Assembly: GCA_050250795.1 (NCBI GenBank)
Contig: JBFWNZ010000279.1
Span: forward strand, 1-5,306
DNA: 5,306 bases
Direction: 5' to 3'
From: JBFWNZ01 sp050250795
GTDB taxonomy: Bacteria; Pseudomonadota; Alphaproteobacteria; UBA8366
Shown: piece by piece, positions 1-5,306 of the stretch
How the letters are laid out: every line of letters starts with the position of its first letter
Numbering within the stretch: the stretch's first letter is position 1
Program-made: the position numbers and the translations under genes
Notes under the pieces: model-generated
Seen by the model: only the letters and a program-made list of their open reading frames with translations
Told to the model about the DNA's origin: nothing
Database searches by the model: none

Positions 1-1603
1 CTTGCTCCGGCAGCCCCGAGACGCGGCCGCTCTTGCGTCCCCCGCGGGCGGGCGCTGTGCGCGGTTTGCGCTGGCGAAGGGCTTGCTCGCCGCGCAGAAC
101 CGGTCGCGCGGCCTCGGTGAGGCGCAGGCCGCCGAAGGCATCCGGGTCCGGCTCCAGCATGCCTTGCGCCACCAACTGGCGCAGGACGGCCTGCCAGGTC
201 TTGGCGTCGGTCTCGACGCCGACCCCGAAGGTTTTCAGCCGGTCATGGCCGAAGCGCACGACCTTTTCGGTCGCATCCCCGCGCAGCACGTCGACAAGAT
301 GGGCGGCGCCGAAGCGCTGTCCGGTCCGGAAGGCGGCAGATAGCGCCATCTGGGCGGCAACGCTGCCGTCGAACGTGTCGATGGGCTCCAGGCAGATATC
401 GCAGTTGCCGCAGGGTTCGGACATCGTTTCGCCGAAATAGCGAAGAAGCTGCTGGCGGCGGCAGGTCGCGCTCTCGCAATAGCCGACCAGCGCGTTGAGC
501 TTGGCCCGCTCGACCCGCTTGCGGGTCTCGTCCGAGCCGCCCTCTTCGATCATCCGCCGCTGCATCACGACATCCGACACGTCATAGGCCATCCAGGCAT
601 CCGCCGGCAGGCCGTCGCGTCCGGCGCGGCCCGTCTCCTGGTAATAGGCCTCGATGGAGCGCGGCATGTTCAGATGCGCTACGAACCGCACATTCGGCTT
701 GTCGATGCCCATGCCGAAGGCGACGGTGGCGACCACGATCACGCCCTCGCGTTTGGTGAAGCGGTCCTGATTGGCCTCGCGCGTCGCGGCGTCCAGGCCG
801 GCATGATAGGGCACGGCGTCGAAGCCTTGTTCGGCCAGCCATTGCGCGGTCTTGTCGACCGCGTTGCGCGACAGGCAATAGACGATGCCGGCCTCGCCGG
901 GATGGCGTTCGCGGATGAAGCGCAACAGCCGCTGGCGCGTCCCGCCGTCTTCGAATACGCGATAGGTGATGTTCGGCCGGTCGAAGCCGGCGAGGAACAG
1001 CCTCGCCTGCTCCAGGCCAAGGCGGCGGGCGATGTCGGCGCGCGTGTCGGCATCGGCCGTTGCGGTCAGCGCGATCCGCGGGACGCCGGGGAATCGCTCG
1101 CGCAGCACGTCGAGCTGCAGGTATTCCGGCCGGAAATCGTGGCCCCACTGGCTGACGCAATGGGCCTCGTCCAGCGCGAACAGCGCGATCTCCGCTTGTC
1201 CCAGCAGGTCGAGGAAGCGCGGCGTGACCGCCCGTTCGGGCGCGACATAGAGCAGGTCCAGCCCGCCGGCGAGAAGCTGCCTCTCGACCTCGCGCACCTC
1301 CTGCCATTCCAGCGCGGAGTTCAGGCATGCTGCGGCGACGCCCGCCTCGCGCAGCGCCGCCACCTGGTCGCGCATCAGCGCGATCAGCGGCGAGATCACG
1401 ATGCCGACGCCGGGCCGCATGATGGCGGGGATCTGGTAGCAGAGGGATTTGCCGCCGCCGGTCGGCATGATGACCAGCGCGTCCCCGCCACCGGCGGCGT
1501 GCCGGATGACCTCGGCCTGAAGGCCGCGGAATGCGGCGTAACCGAAGACGCGGCGCAGCACGTCTTCGGCGCGCAGGGAGAGGATGTCGCCGCTGCCGTC
1601 CAT
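1..1603 (-). CDS. recQ: ATP-dependent DNA helicase RecQ (3' part cut by window edge)
   Basis: RecQ is a cytoplasmic superfamily 2 helicase that unwinds DNA 3' to 5' in recombination and replication-fork repair. The frame read leftwards from ATG 1603 is open to the edge (534 codons). It shows the helicase motifs in order: FGYAAFR-x2-Q near residues 20-29, Walker A PTGGGKS with Lys52, the DEAH box at 145-148 inside DEAHCVSQWGHDF, and motif VI QETGRAGRDG at 322-331. The zinc-binding subdomain has Cys381, Cys398, Cys401 and Cys404, the E. coli RecQ spacing shifted by one. A winged-helix (RQC) region follows. The last visible residues are a basic Arg/Lys/Pro/Gly-rich stretch, probably the linker before an HRDC domain that would lie outside the window. 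The start is supported by AGGG eight bases upstream and by normal distance to the first motif. It lies 41 bases downstream of the AsmA-family gene on the same strand. Identification is firm; the C-terminal architecture is unknown. Confidence 0.96.
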   Translation of the reverse strand, partial: MDGSGDILSLRAEDVLRRVFGYAAFRGLQAEVIRHAAGGGDALVIMPTGGGKSLCYQIPAIMRPGVGIVISPLIALMRDQVAALREAGVAAACLNSALEWQEVREVERQLLAGGLDLLYVAPERAVTPRFLDLLGQAEIALFALDEAHCVSQWGHDFRPEYLQLDVLRERFPGVPRIALTATADADTRADIARRLGLEQARLFLAGFDRPNITYRVFEDGGTRQRLLRFIRERHPGEAGIVYCLSRNAVDKTAQWLAEQGFDAVPYHAGLDAATREANQDRFTKREGVIVVATVAFGMGIDKPNVRFVAHLNMPRSIEAYYQETGRAGRDGLPADAWMAYDVSDVVMQRRMIEEGGSDETRKRVERAKLNALVGYCESATCRRQQLLRYFGETMSEPCGNCDICLEPIDTFDGSVAAQMALSAAFRTGQRFGAAHLVDVLRGDATEKVVRFGHDRLKTFGVGVETDAKTWQAVLRQLVAQGMLEPDPDAFGGLRLTEAARPVLRGEQALRQRKPRTAPARGGRKSGRVSGLPEQ

Positions 1604-1611
1604 GCGCCGGA

Positions 1612-1615
1612 CCCT
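1612..1615 (-). promoter_or_regulatory. ribosome binding site of recQ
   Basis: Read on the minus strand, AGGG ends eight bases before ATG 1603. This supports that start. The in-frame codons between the AsmA stop and this ATG include no other ATG. Confidence 0.5.
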
Positions 1616-1644
1616 GCCCTGATTCGCGGCCCCGGCAAAGGGTG

Positions 1645-3552
1645 TTACTGGACCATTGCACCGCCGATCAGTGCATTGCAGTCCATGTCCTGTTCGGTGC
1701 CGAGCTCGAGGAAGGGGATCGGCACGCCCCGGCCGATGCCGATCTGCGGGTCGGCCAGCTTTCCGCGGACGGCGAGGTCGGATTTCAGGTCGATAGGGCT
1801 GAAGTTCTTCGACTGCGCGTTGACGTCGATATCCAGGGCCTGGCTGCGGAAGTTCACGTTGCCGGCGATATAGACCACCGAATCCTCGGTATCGAGGATG
1901 AGGCGTTCCGTGGAGACGAGCCCGTTATCCACCAGCAGCTTGCCGGCGGCGCAGCGGATCGGCACGGCGTTGTCGTGGATCAGCAGCTTGTACAGGCTCT
2001 CCGCAATGTCGAGGCCGGCCGCTTCGATCAGCAATCCGCTCAGCGATCCCCCGGTCATCGCGAGGCCGGCATCGCCCCGCGCGGTGCCCATCACTTCGGC
2101 CAGGCTGTTGCCGACGCCGAGCAGACTCACCCAACCCTGGAACTTGCCGCCGGTCTGCTCGACGAAGCGGGAGTCGCGGAAAAACTCCTTCAGTTCCAAA
2201 TCCTTGAACGAGAGACGGGCATCGGCGGAGGCGGGTTGCTCGCGCGCATTCAGCGCCATCTCGCCCTCGATCGCGCCCTGCGCCACGGTGAAGCGCAAGG
2301 GCTTCGCAACCGCCCGGCCGTCCTCGACCCTCACGCGGGCGGACAGGCTGTCGACCGGCAGAACCTCGCTGTGAATGCTGGCGGCCTCGAACCGCACATC
2401 CATGTCCATGACCTTCAGCAGTTCGGTCTGGAGGGGGCGGTCGGGGAAGGCGTCCTGGCGGGCCTCCAAGGCCTGTGCGGTCGCCGCCTGCTCGGCCGAG
2501 GCCGCTTCGCCTTCGGTATCCGGCGGCGCGCCGACCAGGGGGGCGAGATCGTCGAAGTCCAGGTTCTTCGAACGCAGGTCGGCCGTGAGGACGGGCTTCT
2601 TGCCGCCATAGTCGATGGCGATGTCTCCGGACAGATCGCTCTCGCCCACGCGGCCCTGCATGCCCGTGACCGTCCATGTCTCGTCCTTGCGCGCAAGCCG
2701 CATGGTCAGCTCGTAAGGCGGTGTCGGCGGGGCGGGCACGCGCAGGACCGGGAAGATGTCCGAGAGGTTCGGCCCCTTCATGTGCAGGCGAAGGTCGCCG
2801 GCGGCGAAGGCCACCGGATCGACAACCGTGCCGCGGGCTTCGATCAGGGTGTCGCCGAAGCGGACGGCCAGGTCGAGCGGATAGGGGGAGTCGGCGTCGC
2901 GAAGCTGAAGGACCGAGCCGCCGGTGAAATCGACGCGGAGCAGCTTGCCCTCCAACTGGCCGCGGGCCTGCAGGTGCATCTTCTCCTCGCCCTCGGCCTT
3001 GCCGCTGGCCGTGCTGACCGTCCCTTCGAGATTGAGAGCGCGCGGCACGTCGCGATAGACGACGCGCCCGTCGCTGATCCGCAGCGCGCCGATCGTCGGC
3101 ATTTCGTCGCGTTCGTCCGGCGTCGCCGCTTCCGCCGCGGTGGCCGCGGCAGGGCTTTCGCCGAAGGACCAGTTGCCGACGCCGTCCTTGTTCGTCTCGA
3201 CGGCAATGCGCGGCGCGTCGAGCGCCAGTTCGGGCAGCACGACGTTTCCCACCAGCAGCGGCCACAGGCGGATGGACAGGCGGACGCTGCGCGCCGCGAA
3301 CATCGCATCCTCCTTCGCCCAGTCGCTGTTCGCGATGAAGACGTCCTGCATGTCGATGATTGTGGTCCGTCCCCAGTCGATGTCGAGGCGGCCGATCCGG
3401 GTTTCGCGGTCGGTCGCGCTGGCGACACGCCGTTCGGCCTCGCCGCGCAACCAGTCGGAGGTCAGGAAGGCGTATATGGCTGCGGCGCCGGCCACGATCA
3501 GCAGGGCCAGCACGGCACCGGTCCAGGCAAGGATTTTCAGAAAGCGGCGCAT
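1645..3552 (-). CDS. AsmA family protein
   Basis: This 635-residue protein resembles the AsmA family, inner-membrane-anchored proteins with a large periplasmic part linked to outer-membrane biogenesis and lipid transport. It has one N-terminal hydrophobic segment (about residues 8-29, after MRRFLK), then the AsmA N-terminal region with a TRIGRLDIDW stretch near 51-60, RLWPLLVGNVVLPELAL near 95-111 and a GNWSF motif at 126-130. The C-terminal third has the repetitive beta-strand style of the family, with a GGSLSGLLIEAAGLDI stretch and a final 'FSPIDLKSDLAVRGKLADPQIGI' type of segment split between strands. Length is close to E. coli AsmA (about 617). Start: the frame stays open much further upstream, antisense to the MgtC-like gene. 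ATG 3552 puts the membrane segment at the N-terminus, whereas ATG 3606 would add 18 polar residues. Neither has a strong Shine-Dalgarno sequence. It is divergent from the MgtC-like gene and 41 bases ahead of recQ. The precise substrate is unknown. Confidence 0.88.
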   Translation of the reverse strand: MRRFLKILAWTGAVLALLIVAGAAAIYAFLTSDWLRGEAERRVASATDRETRIGRLDIDWGRTTIIDMQDVFIANSDWAKEDAMFAARSVRLSIRLWPLLVGNVVLPELALDAPRIAVETNKDGVGNWSFGESPAAATAAEAATPDERDEMPTIGALRISDGRVVYRDVPRALNLEGTVSTASGKAEGEEKMHLQARGQLEGKLLRVDFTGGSVLQLRDADSPYPLDLAVRFGDTLIEARGTVVDPVAFAAGDLRLHMKGPNLSDIFPVLRVPAPPTPPYELTMRLARKDETWTVTGMQGRVGESDLSGDIAIDYGGKKPVLTADLRSKNLDFDDLAPLVGAPPDTEGEAASAEQAATAQALEARQDAFPDRPLQTELLKVMDMDVRFEAASIHSEVLPVDSLSARVRVEDGRAVAKPLRFTVAQGAIEGEMALNAREQPASADARLSFKDLELKEFFRDSRFVEQTGGKFQGWVSLLGVGNSLAEVMGTARGDAGLAMTGGSLSGLLIEAAGLDIAESLYKLLIHDNAVPIRCAAGKLLVDNGLVSTERLILDTEDSVVYIAGNVNFRSQALDIDVNAQSKNFSPIDLKSDLAVRGKLADPQIGIGRGVPIPFLELGTEQDMDCNALIGGAMVQ

Positions 3553-3580
3553 CGGCGGCGTCCGGTTGGTTCTGCGATCT

Positions 3581-3593
3581 GCATTTGAAATGC
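3581..3593. repeat. perfect odd-centred palindrome, AsmA/MgtC intergenic region
   Basis: GCATTTGAAATGC has 6-base arms around a central G at 3587. It lies 29 bases upstream of the AsmA-family start, a plausible operator or promoter-proximal position for that gene. It is the only clearly AT-containing spot in this part of the intergenic region. A role as a binding site is inferred. Confidence 0.5.
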
Positions 3594-3610
3594 TTGGGAG
3601 GGGCATTCGG

Positions 3611-3627
3611 TTCGGTTCGGAACCGAA
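3611..3627. repeat. perfect odd-centred palindrome, AsmA/MgtC intergenic region
   Basis: TTCGGTTCGGAACCGAA has 8-base arms around a central G at 3619. The left side is also part of a short tandem (TTCGG repeated from 3606), so alternative pairings such as ATTCGGTT 3605-3612 with AACCGAAT 3621-3628 exist. It could be an operator shared by the divergent genes or a small hairpin. Its right arm contains GGAACC, which also resembles a -35 element of EcfG-type promoters. Confidence 0.55.
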
Positions 3628-3644
3628 TGCGGCCGGCCCTTGTT
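3619..3644 (+). promoter_or_regulatory. possible EcfG-type (general stress) promoter for the MgtC-like gene
   Basis: GGAAC at 3619-3623 is followed after 17 bases by TGTT at 3641-3644. The alphaproteobacterial EcfG promoter pattern is GGAAC, 16-17 bases, CGTT, so one base of the -10 differs. It is correctly oriented, with its -10 element about 29 bases ahead of ATG 3673. Short GC-rich motifs of this kind occur by chance, and this one sits inside a palindrome, so the call is weak. Confidence 0.3.
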
Positions 3645-3660
3645 CTGCGGATACCGCCGC

Positions 3661-3665
3661 AGGAG
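3661..3665 (+). promoter_or_regulatory. ribosome binding site that fixes the MgtC-like start
   Basis: AGGAG is followed by a 7-base spacer to ATG 3673. This favours 3673 over the upstream in-frame TTG at 3640, which has no such sequence in front. Confidence 0.75.
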
Positions 3666-3672
3666 CCGCGTC

Positions 3673-4185
3673 ATGCCCGATCTCGATATCCTCGCTACGC
3701 ACACGCCGCTCGGCGAGATCGTCGCCCGGATGACCATGGCTGTCCTGTTCGGTGCGGTGGTCGGATTCGATCGCGAGGTGCGGCAGAAGGCGGCGGGCCT
3801 GCGCACCCATATGCTCATCGCACTCGCCGCCGCGGTATTCACCCTGCTGACCTTCGAGCTGACGGCGTCGGCCGATGCGCTGGGCGATGCCATCCGCGCC
3901 GATCCGGTGCGCGTGACCGAGGCTGTGGTGACAGGCGTCGCGTTCCTCGGGGCGGGAACCATCATCCGGGCCGGCGGCAGCGTGCACGGGATCACGACCG
4001 GCGCCAGCATCTGGATGACCGGTGCCGTCGGCACGGCCTGCGGCGGCGGCTTCTATGTCATTGCGGGGATCGCCCTGGCCTTCGTCATCTTCATCCTGAC
4101 GGTTGTCGGCCTTGTCGAGGCGCGCCTGATCCGGCATCTGAAAGGCAGAAAGGCGCCGGTATCGAACCCCTCCGATTCCGATTGA
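3673..4185 (+). CDS. MgtC/SapB family inner-membrane protein (short form)
   Basis: This 170-residue membrane protein carries the hallmarks of the MgtC/SapB family: GFDREVRQKAAGLRTHMLI at residues 31-49 joining the first and second membrane segments, then GVAFLGAGTIIR at 88-99, and GITTGASIWMTGAVGTACGGG at 106-126 split by small residues. A final hydrophobic segment spans about 128-147, followed by a basic and then acidic soluble tail. Four or five membrane segments are predicted by eye. Salmonella MgtC is about 231 residues and has an extra C-terminal cytoplasmic ACT-like domain. That domain is absent here, as in many family members. MgtC proper is linked to growth in low magnesium and to inhibition of the F1Fo ATPase; whether this relative does either is unknown, so no symbol is given. 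Start ATG 3673 is chosen for its AGGAG at 7 bases. It is divergent from the AsmA gene, with no terminator visible after it. Confidence 0.87.
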   Translation: MPDLDILATHTPLGEIVARMTMAVLFGAVVGFDREVRQKAAGLRTHMLIALAAAVFTLLTFELTASADALGDAIRADPVRVTEAVVTGVAFLGAGTIIRAGGSVHGITTGASIWMTGAVGTACGGGFYVIAGIALAFVIFILTVVGLVEARLIRHLKGRKAPVSNPSDSD

Positions 4186-4288
4186 TCCGCAGCTCCGGAA
4201 ATTGACGATCTATTAATCATCGGGCGCACGACTGCCTAATTTATGGGCTTCGCTGTGGCCATTGCGTACGAAATCCGCGGCATTGCGG
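4186..4288. other. non-coding region upstream of the sigma-54 promoter
   Basis: No gene or convincing terminator is seen between the MgtC-like stop and the promoter. The stretch holds a relatively AT-rich patch (about 4208-4245, including TATTAATCAT and CTAATTTATGG) and a direct repeat CATTGCG at 4260-4266 and 4281-4287, start to start 21 bases. Sigma-54 promoters need an enhancer-binding activator upstream, and this is where its sites would be expected. I could not recognise a clear NtrC dyad or an IHF site here. Confidence 0.5.
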
Positions 4289-4305
4289 CTGGCATGCCCC
4301 TTGCT
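4289..4305 (+). promoter_or_regulatory. sigma-54 (RpoN) -24/-12 promoter
   Basis: CTGGCATGCCCCTTGCT matches the sigma-54 consensus YTGGCACG-N4-TTGCW at all conserved positions except T for C in the ACG. The invariant GG (4291-4292) and GC (4303-4304) are separated by exactly ten bases, as required. Transcription would start about 12 bases after the GC, near 4316, leaving about 5 bases before the riboswitch aptamer. The placement, orientation and link to a nitrogen compound transporter make it credible. Sigma-54 dependence implies an AAA+ activator such as NtrC; this is inferred from family knowledge. Confidence 0.72.
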
Positions 4306-4318
4306 GAATAAGGGGCAT
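4294..4318. repeat. 9-base perfect inverted repeat overlapping the promoter
   Basis: ATGCCCCTT (4294-4302) and AAGGGGCAT (4310-4318) are perfectly complementary with a 7-base loop GCTGAAT. The left arm lies within the sigma-54 core and the right arm covers the predicted start site. No T-tract follows on either strand, so it is unlikely to be a terminator. If transcription starts near 4316 the left arm is not in the RNA, so a DNA-level operator is the better guess. Confidence 0.6.
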
Positions 4319-4320
4319 AA

Positions 4321-4430
4321 TGCATCTAGGGTTCCGGTCCCGCTGGGGCGCTGGTCCAAGAGATGCACTCCCCGACCGGATTTCCCGGAAGGGAGCCACG
4401 GCGGGACAAAAGCCCGGGAGAACTGTGCCG
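4321..4430 (+). promoter_or_regulatory. guanidine-I riboswitch aptamer (ykkC subtype 1)
   Basis: The RNA shows the signature segments of the guanidine-I aptamer in order: CTAGGGTTCCGG at 4326-4337, CTGGTCCAAGAGA at 4351-4363, and GGGACAAAAGCCCGGGAGA at 4403-4421 preceded by ACGGC. The secondary structure fits. P1 pairs TGCATCT 4321-4327 with AGATGCA 4361-4367 (7 pairs). P2 pairs CTCCC 4368-4372 with GGGAG 4391-4395 and has an inner CCGG/CCGG stem (4376-4379 with 4385-4388). P3 pairs CGGC 4399-4402 with GCCG 4427-4430 around GGG/CCC (4403-4405 with 4413-4415). This class binds free guanidinium and turns downstream genes on. It sits upstream of a transporter binding-protein gene, a known context for the class. 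The identity is close to certain; exact end positions are approximate. Confidence 0.94.
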
Positions 4431-4537
4431 CGAGAAACTTCGGATTCTCAAACGGACGGTCTCCGCCTGCAGGCCAAGGCCCCCGCCCCGAAACTCTCCG
4501 CGGCTGACTGGATCGTGACCACTGCAGGGGGTTTCCC
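4431..4537 (+). promoter_or_regulatory. riboswitch expression platform and leader, probably translational
   Basis: Between aptamer and start codon there is no hairpin followed by a U-run, which argues against a classical transcription terminator. Possible switching elements are: GAGAA 4432-4436 with TTCTC 4445-4449; TCTCC at 4460-4464 or 4495-4499, able to pair with GGAGA 4417-4421 at the aptamer's 3' side; CCTGCAG 4466-4472, able to pair with CTGCAGG 4522-4528 overlapping the ribosome binding site; and CCCCC 4480-4484, able to pair with its GGGGG. Sequestration of the ribosome binding site without ligand is therefore a reasonable model. The actual fold is not established. Confidence 0.5.
4526..4531 (+). 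promoter_or_regulatory. ribosome binding site of the solute-binding protein gene
   Basis: AGGGGG lies 6 bases before ATG 4538 and supports that start. It is the likely target of riboswitch control because upstream leader segments are complementary to it. Confidence 0.65.
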
Positions 4538-5306
4538 ATGCCTGTTTCCTTTAAGCGCCTTGTCCGGACGGTTCTGGCCGCCGCCGCGCTGAGCCTTGTG
4601 CTCTCGCCGGCCGGAGCCGCCGAAAAGAAAGAGTTCAAGATTGCCTGGTCGATCTATGCGGGCTGGATGCCCTGGGGCTATGCCGCCGATTCCGGCCTGA
4701 TGAAGAAATGGGCCGACAAATACGGCATCAAGGTCGATGTGGTGCAGATCAACGACTACATCGAGTCCATCAACCAGTACACGGCCGGCGCCTTCGATGG
4801 CTGCGTCATGACCAATATGGACGCCCTGACCATCCCCGCGGCCGGCGGGGTCGACTCCACGGCGCTCATCATCGGCGATTTCTCGAACGGCAATGACGGC
4901 ATCGTGCTCAAGAAGGGCAAGACGGTTGCCGATTTGAAGGGGCAGAAGGTCAATCTGGTCGAACTGTCGGTGTCGCATTACCTGCTGGCGCGCGCGCTGG
5001 AAAGCGTGAAGCTGTCGGAAAAGGACATCACCGTCGTCAACACCTCCGATGCGGACATCGTGTCGGTGTTCAGCGCCGCGGACTCCACCGCTGTCGTCAC
5101 CTGGAATCCCCAGCTTGCCGAGGTGGCCAAGGTGCCGGGTTCGACCAAGGTGTTCGACAGTTCGCAGATCCCCGGCGAGATCATCGACATGCTGGTGGTC
5201 AACTCCGGCACTCTCAAGGACAACCCGGCGCTGGGCAAGGCGCTGGCGGGCGTGTGGTTCGACATCATGGGCTTGATGGCGAAGGGCGATGCCAAGGCGC
5301 TGGAGC
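4538..5306 (+). CDS. ABC transporter solute-binding protein, urea-carboxylase/guanidine type (3' end cut)
   Basis: This is a periplasmic substrate-binding component of an ABC importer, of the NitT/TauT-like fold; 256 codons are visible and the frame is open to the edge. Residues 1-27 form a signal peptide: basic start with Lys6, Arg7 and Arg10, hydrophobic core 11-22, and AGA before cleavage at about 27/28. The mature part begins with the family pattern WSIYAGWMPWGYAADSG, then KWADKYGI, NDYIESINQYTAGAFDG, MTNMDAL and IPAAGGVDSTALIIGDFSNGNDG. These match the group commonly annotated as 'urea ABC transporter' or 'urea carboxylase-region' binding protein. Because a guanidine-I riboswitch controls the gene, guanidinium or a close relative is a better ligand guess than urea. 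Permease and ATPase genes, then guanidine carboxylase and allophanate hydrolase genes, would be expected to the right of the window. The start is supported by a signal peptide and AGGGGG at 6 bases. Confidence 0.9.
   Translation, partial: MPVSFKRLVRTVLAAAALSLVLSPAGAAEKKEFKIAWSIYAGWMPWGYAADSGLMKKWADKYGIKVDVVQINDYIESINQYTAGAFDGCVMTNMDALTIPAAGGVDSTALIIGDFSNGNDGIVLKKGKTVADLKGQKVNLVELSVSHYLLARALESVKLSEKDITVVNTSDADIVSVFSAADSTAVVTWNPQLAEVAKVPGSTKVFDSSQIPGEIIDMLVVNSGTLKDNPALGKALAGVWFDIMGLMAKGDAKALE

Noticed and set aside
1531..3588. A 685-codon open frame on the plus strand opposite the AsmA and RecQ genes
   Set aside because: Its composition is the usual His/Arg/Gly/Ala-rich shadow of high-GC coding DNA, with no recognisable domain, and it lies opposite two genes with strong family motifs.
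3640..3672. Upstream TTG start for the MgtC-like protein
   Set aside because: It would add eleven mostly arginine-rich residues, has no ribosome binding site in front and would overlap the candidate promoter; ATG 3673 has AGGAG at 7 bases.
3553..4137. Long open frame upstream of the AsmA start, antisense to the MgtC-like gene
   Set aside because: It is a continuation of the AsmA frame without a membrane anchor or recognisable domain, has low-complexity composition typical of antisense reading in GC-rich DNA, and opposes a gene with clear family motifs.
4202..4217. TTGACG and TATTAAT as a sigma-70 promoter
   Set aside because: The -35-like and -10-like elements are only a few bases apart, and no -10 hexamer is found 16-18 bases after TTGACG.
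4316..4321. CATAAT as a sigma-70 -10 box for the riboswitch transcript
   Set aside because: It would start transcription inside the aptamer's P1 stem, destroying the riboswitch, and no -35 element lies at proper distance. The sigma-54 match fits better.
4294..4321. The 9-base inverted repeat as a rho-independent terminator of the MgtC-like gene
   Set aside because: No T-tract follows the stem on either strand, and the repeat overlaps a well-formed promoter.
4448..4978. Minus-strand open frame of 176 codons across the leader and the solute-binding protein gene
   Set aside because: It runs through the riboswitch leader and opposite a gene with a signal peptide and clear family motifs; it is a shadow frame.

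Overview
The window is GC-rich and gene-dense, and its gene content and codon use fit an alphaproteobacterium. That placement is an inference from composition and protein style; no ribosomal or other taxonomic marker is present. Four protein genes are visible, two of them cut by the window edges, and there are two informative intergenic regions.

Left half, minus strand: an AsmA-family envelope protein (3552 to 1645) is followed after 41 bases by a RecQ DNA helicase gene (starting at 1603 and running off the left edge). RecQ keeps its helicase motifs and four zinc-binding cysteines, but its last domain lies outside the window. The two genes point the same way and could be co-transcribed, although their functions are unrelated.

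Middle: a 120-base divergent intergenic region (3553-3672) separates the AsmA gene from a plus-strand MgtC/SapB-family membrane protein (3673-4185). It holds two perfect odd-centred palindromes and a sequence resembling a general-stress (EcfG-type) promoter facing the MgtC-like gene.

Right part, plus strand: the 352-base non-coding stretch 4186-4537 is the most interesting part of the window. It contains a very good sigma-54 (-24/-12) promoter match at 4289-4305 and then, starting about 5 bases after the predicted transcription start, a clear guanidine-I (ykkC subtype 1) riboswitch aptamer at 4321-4430. About 107 bases of expression platform follow, without a U-tract terminator but with sequences able to pair with the ribosome binding site. 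The gene behind it (4538 to beyond the right edge) encodes a secreted ABC-transporter solute-binding protein of the type usually labelled 'urea' or 'urea carboxylase-associated'. The riboswitch indicates that the ligand is more likely guanidine or guanidinium, and that an import and degradation operon (permease, ATPase, guanidine carboxylase, allophanate hydrolase) probably continues to the right. Together the parts suggest dual control: sigma-54 for nitrogen status, and the riboswitch for presence of the substrate.

No tRNA, rRNA, CRISPR array, insertion sequence or integration site was seen.
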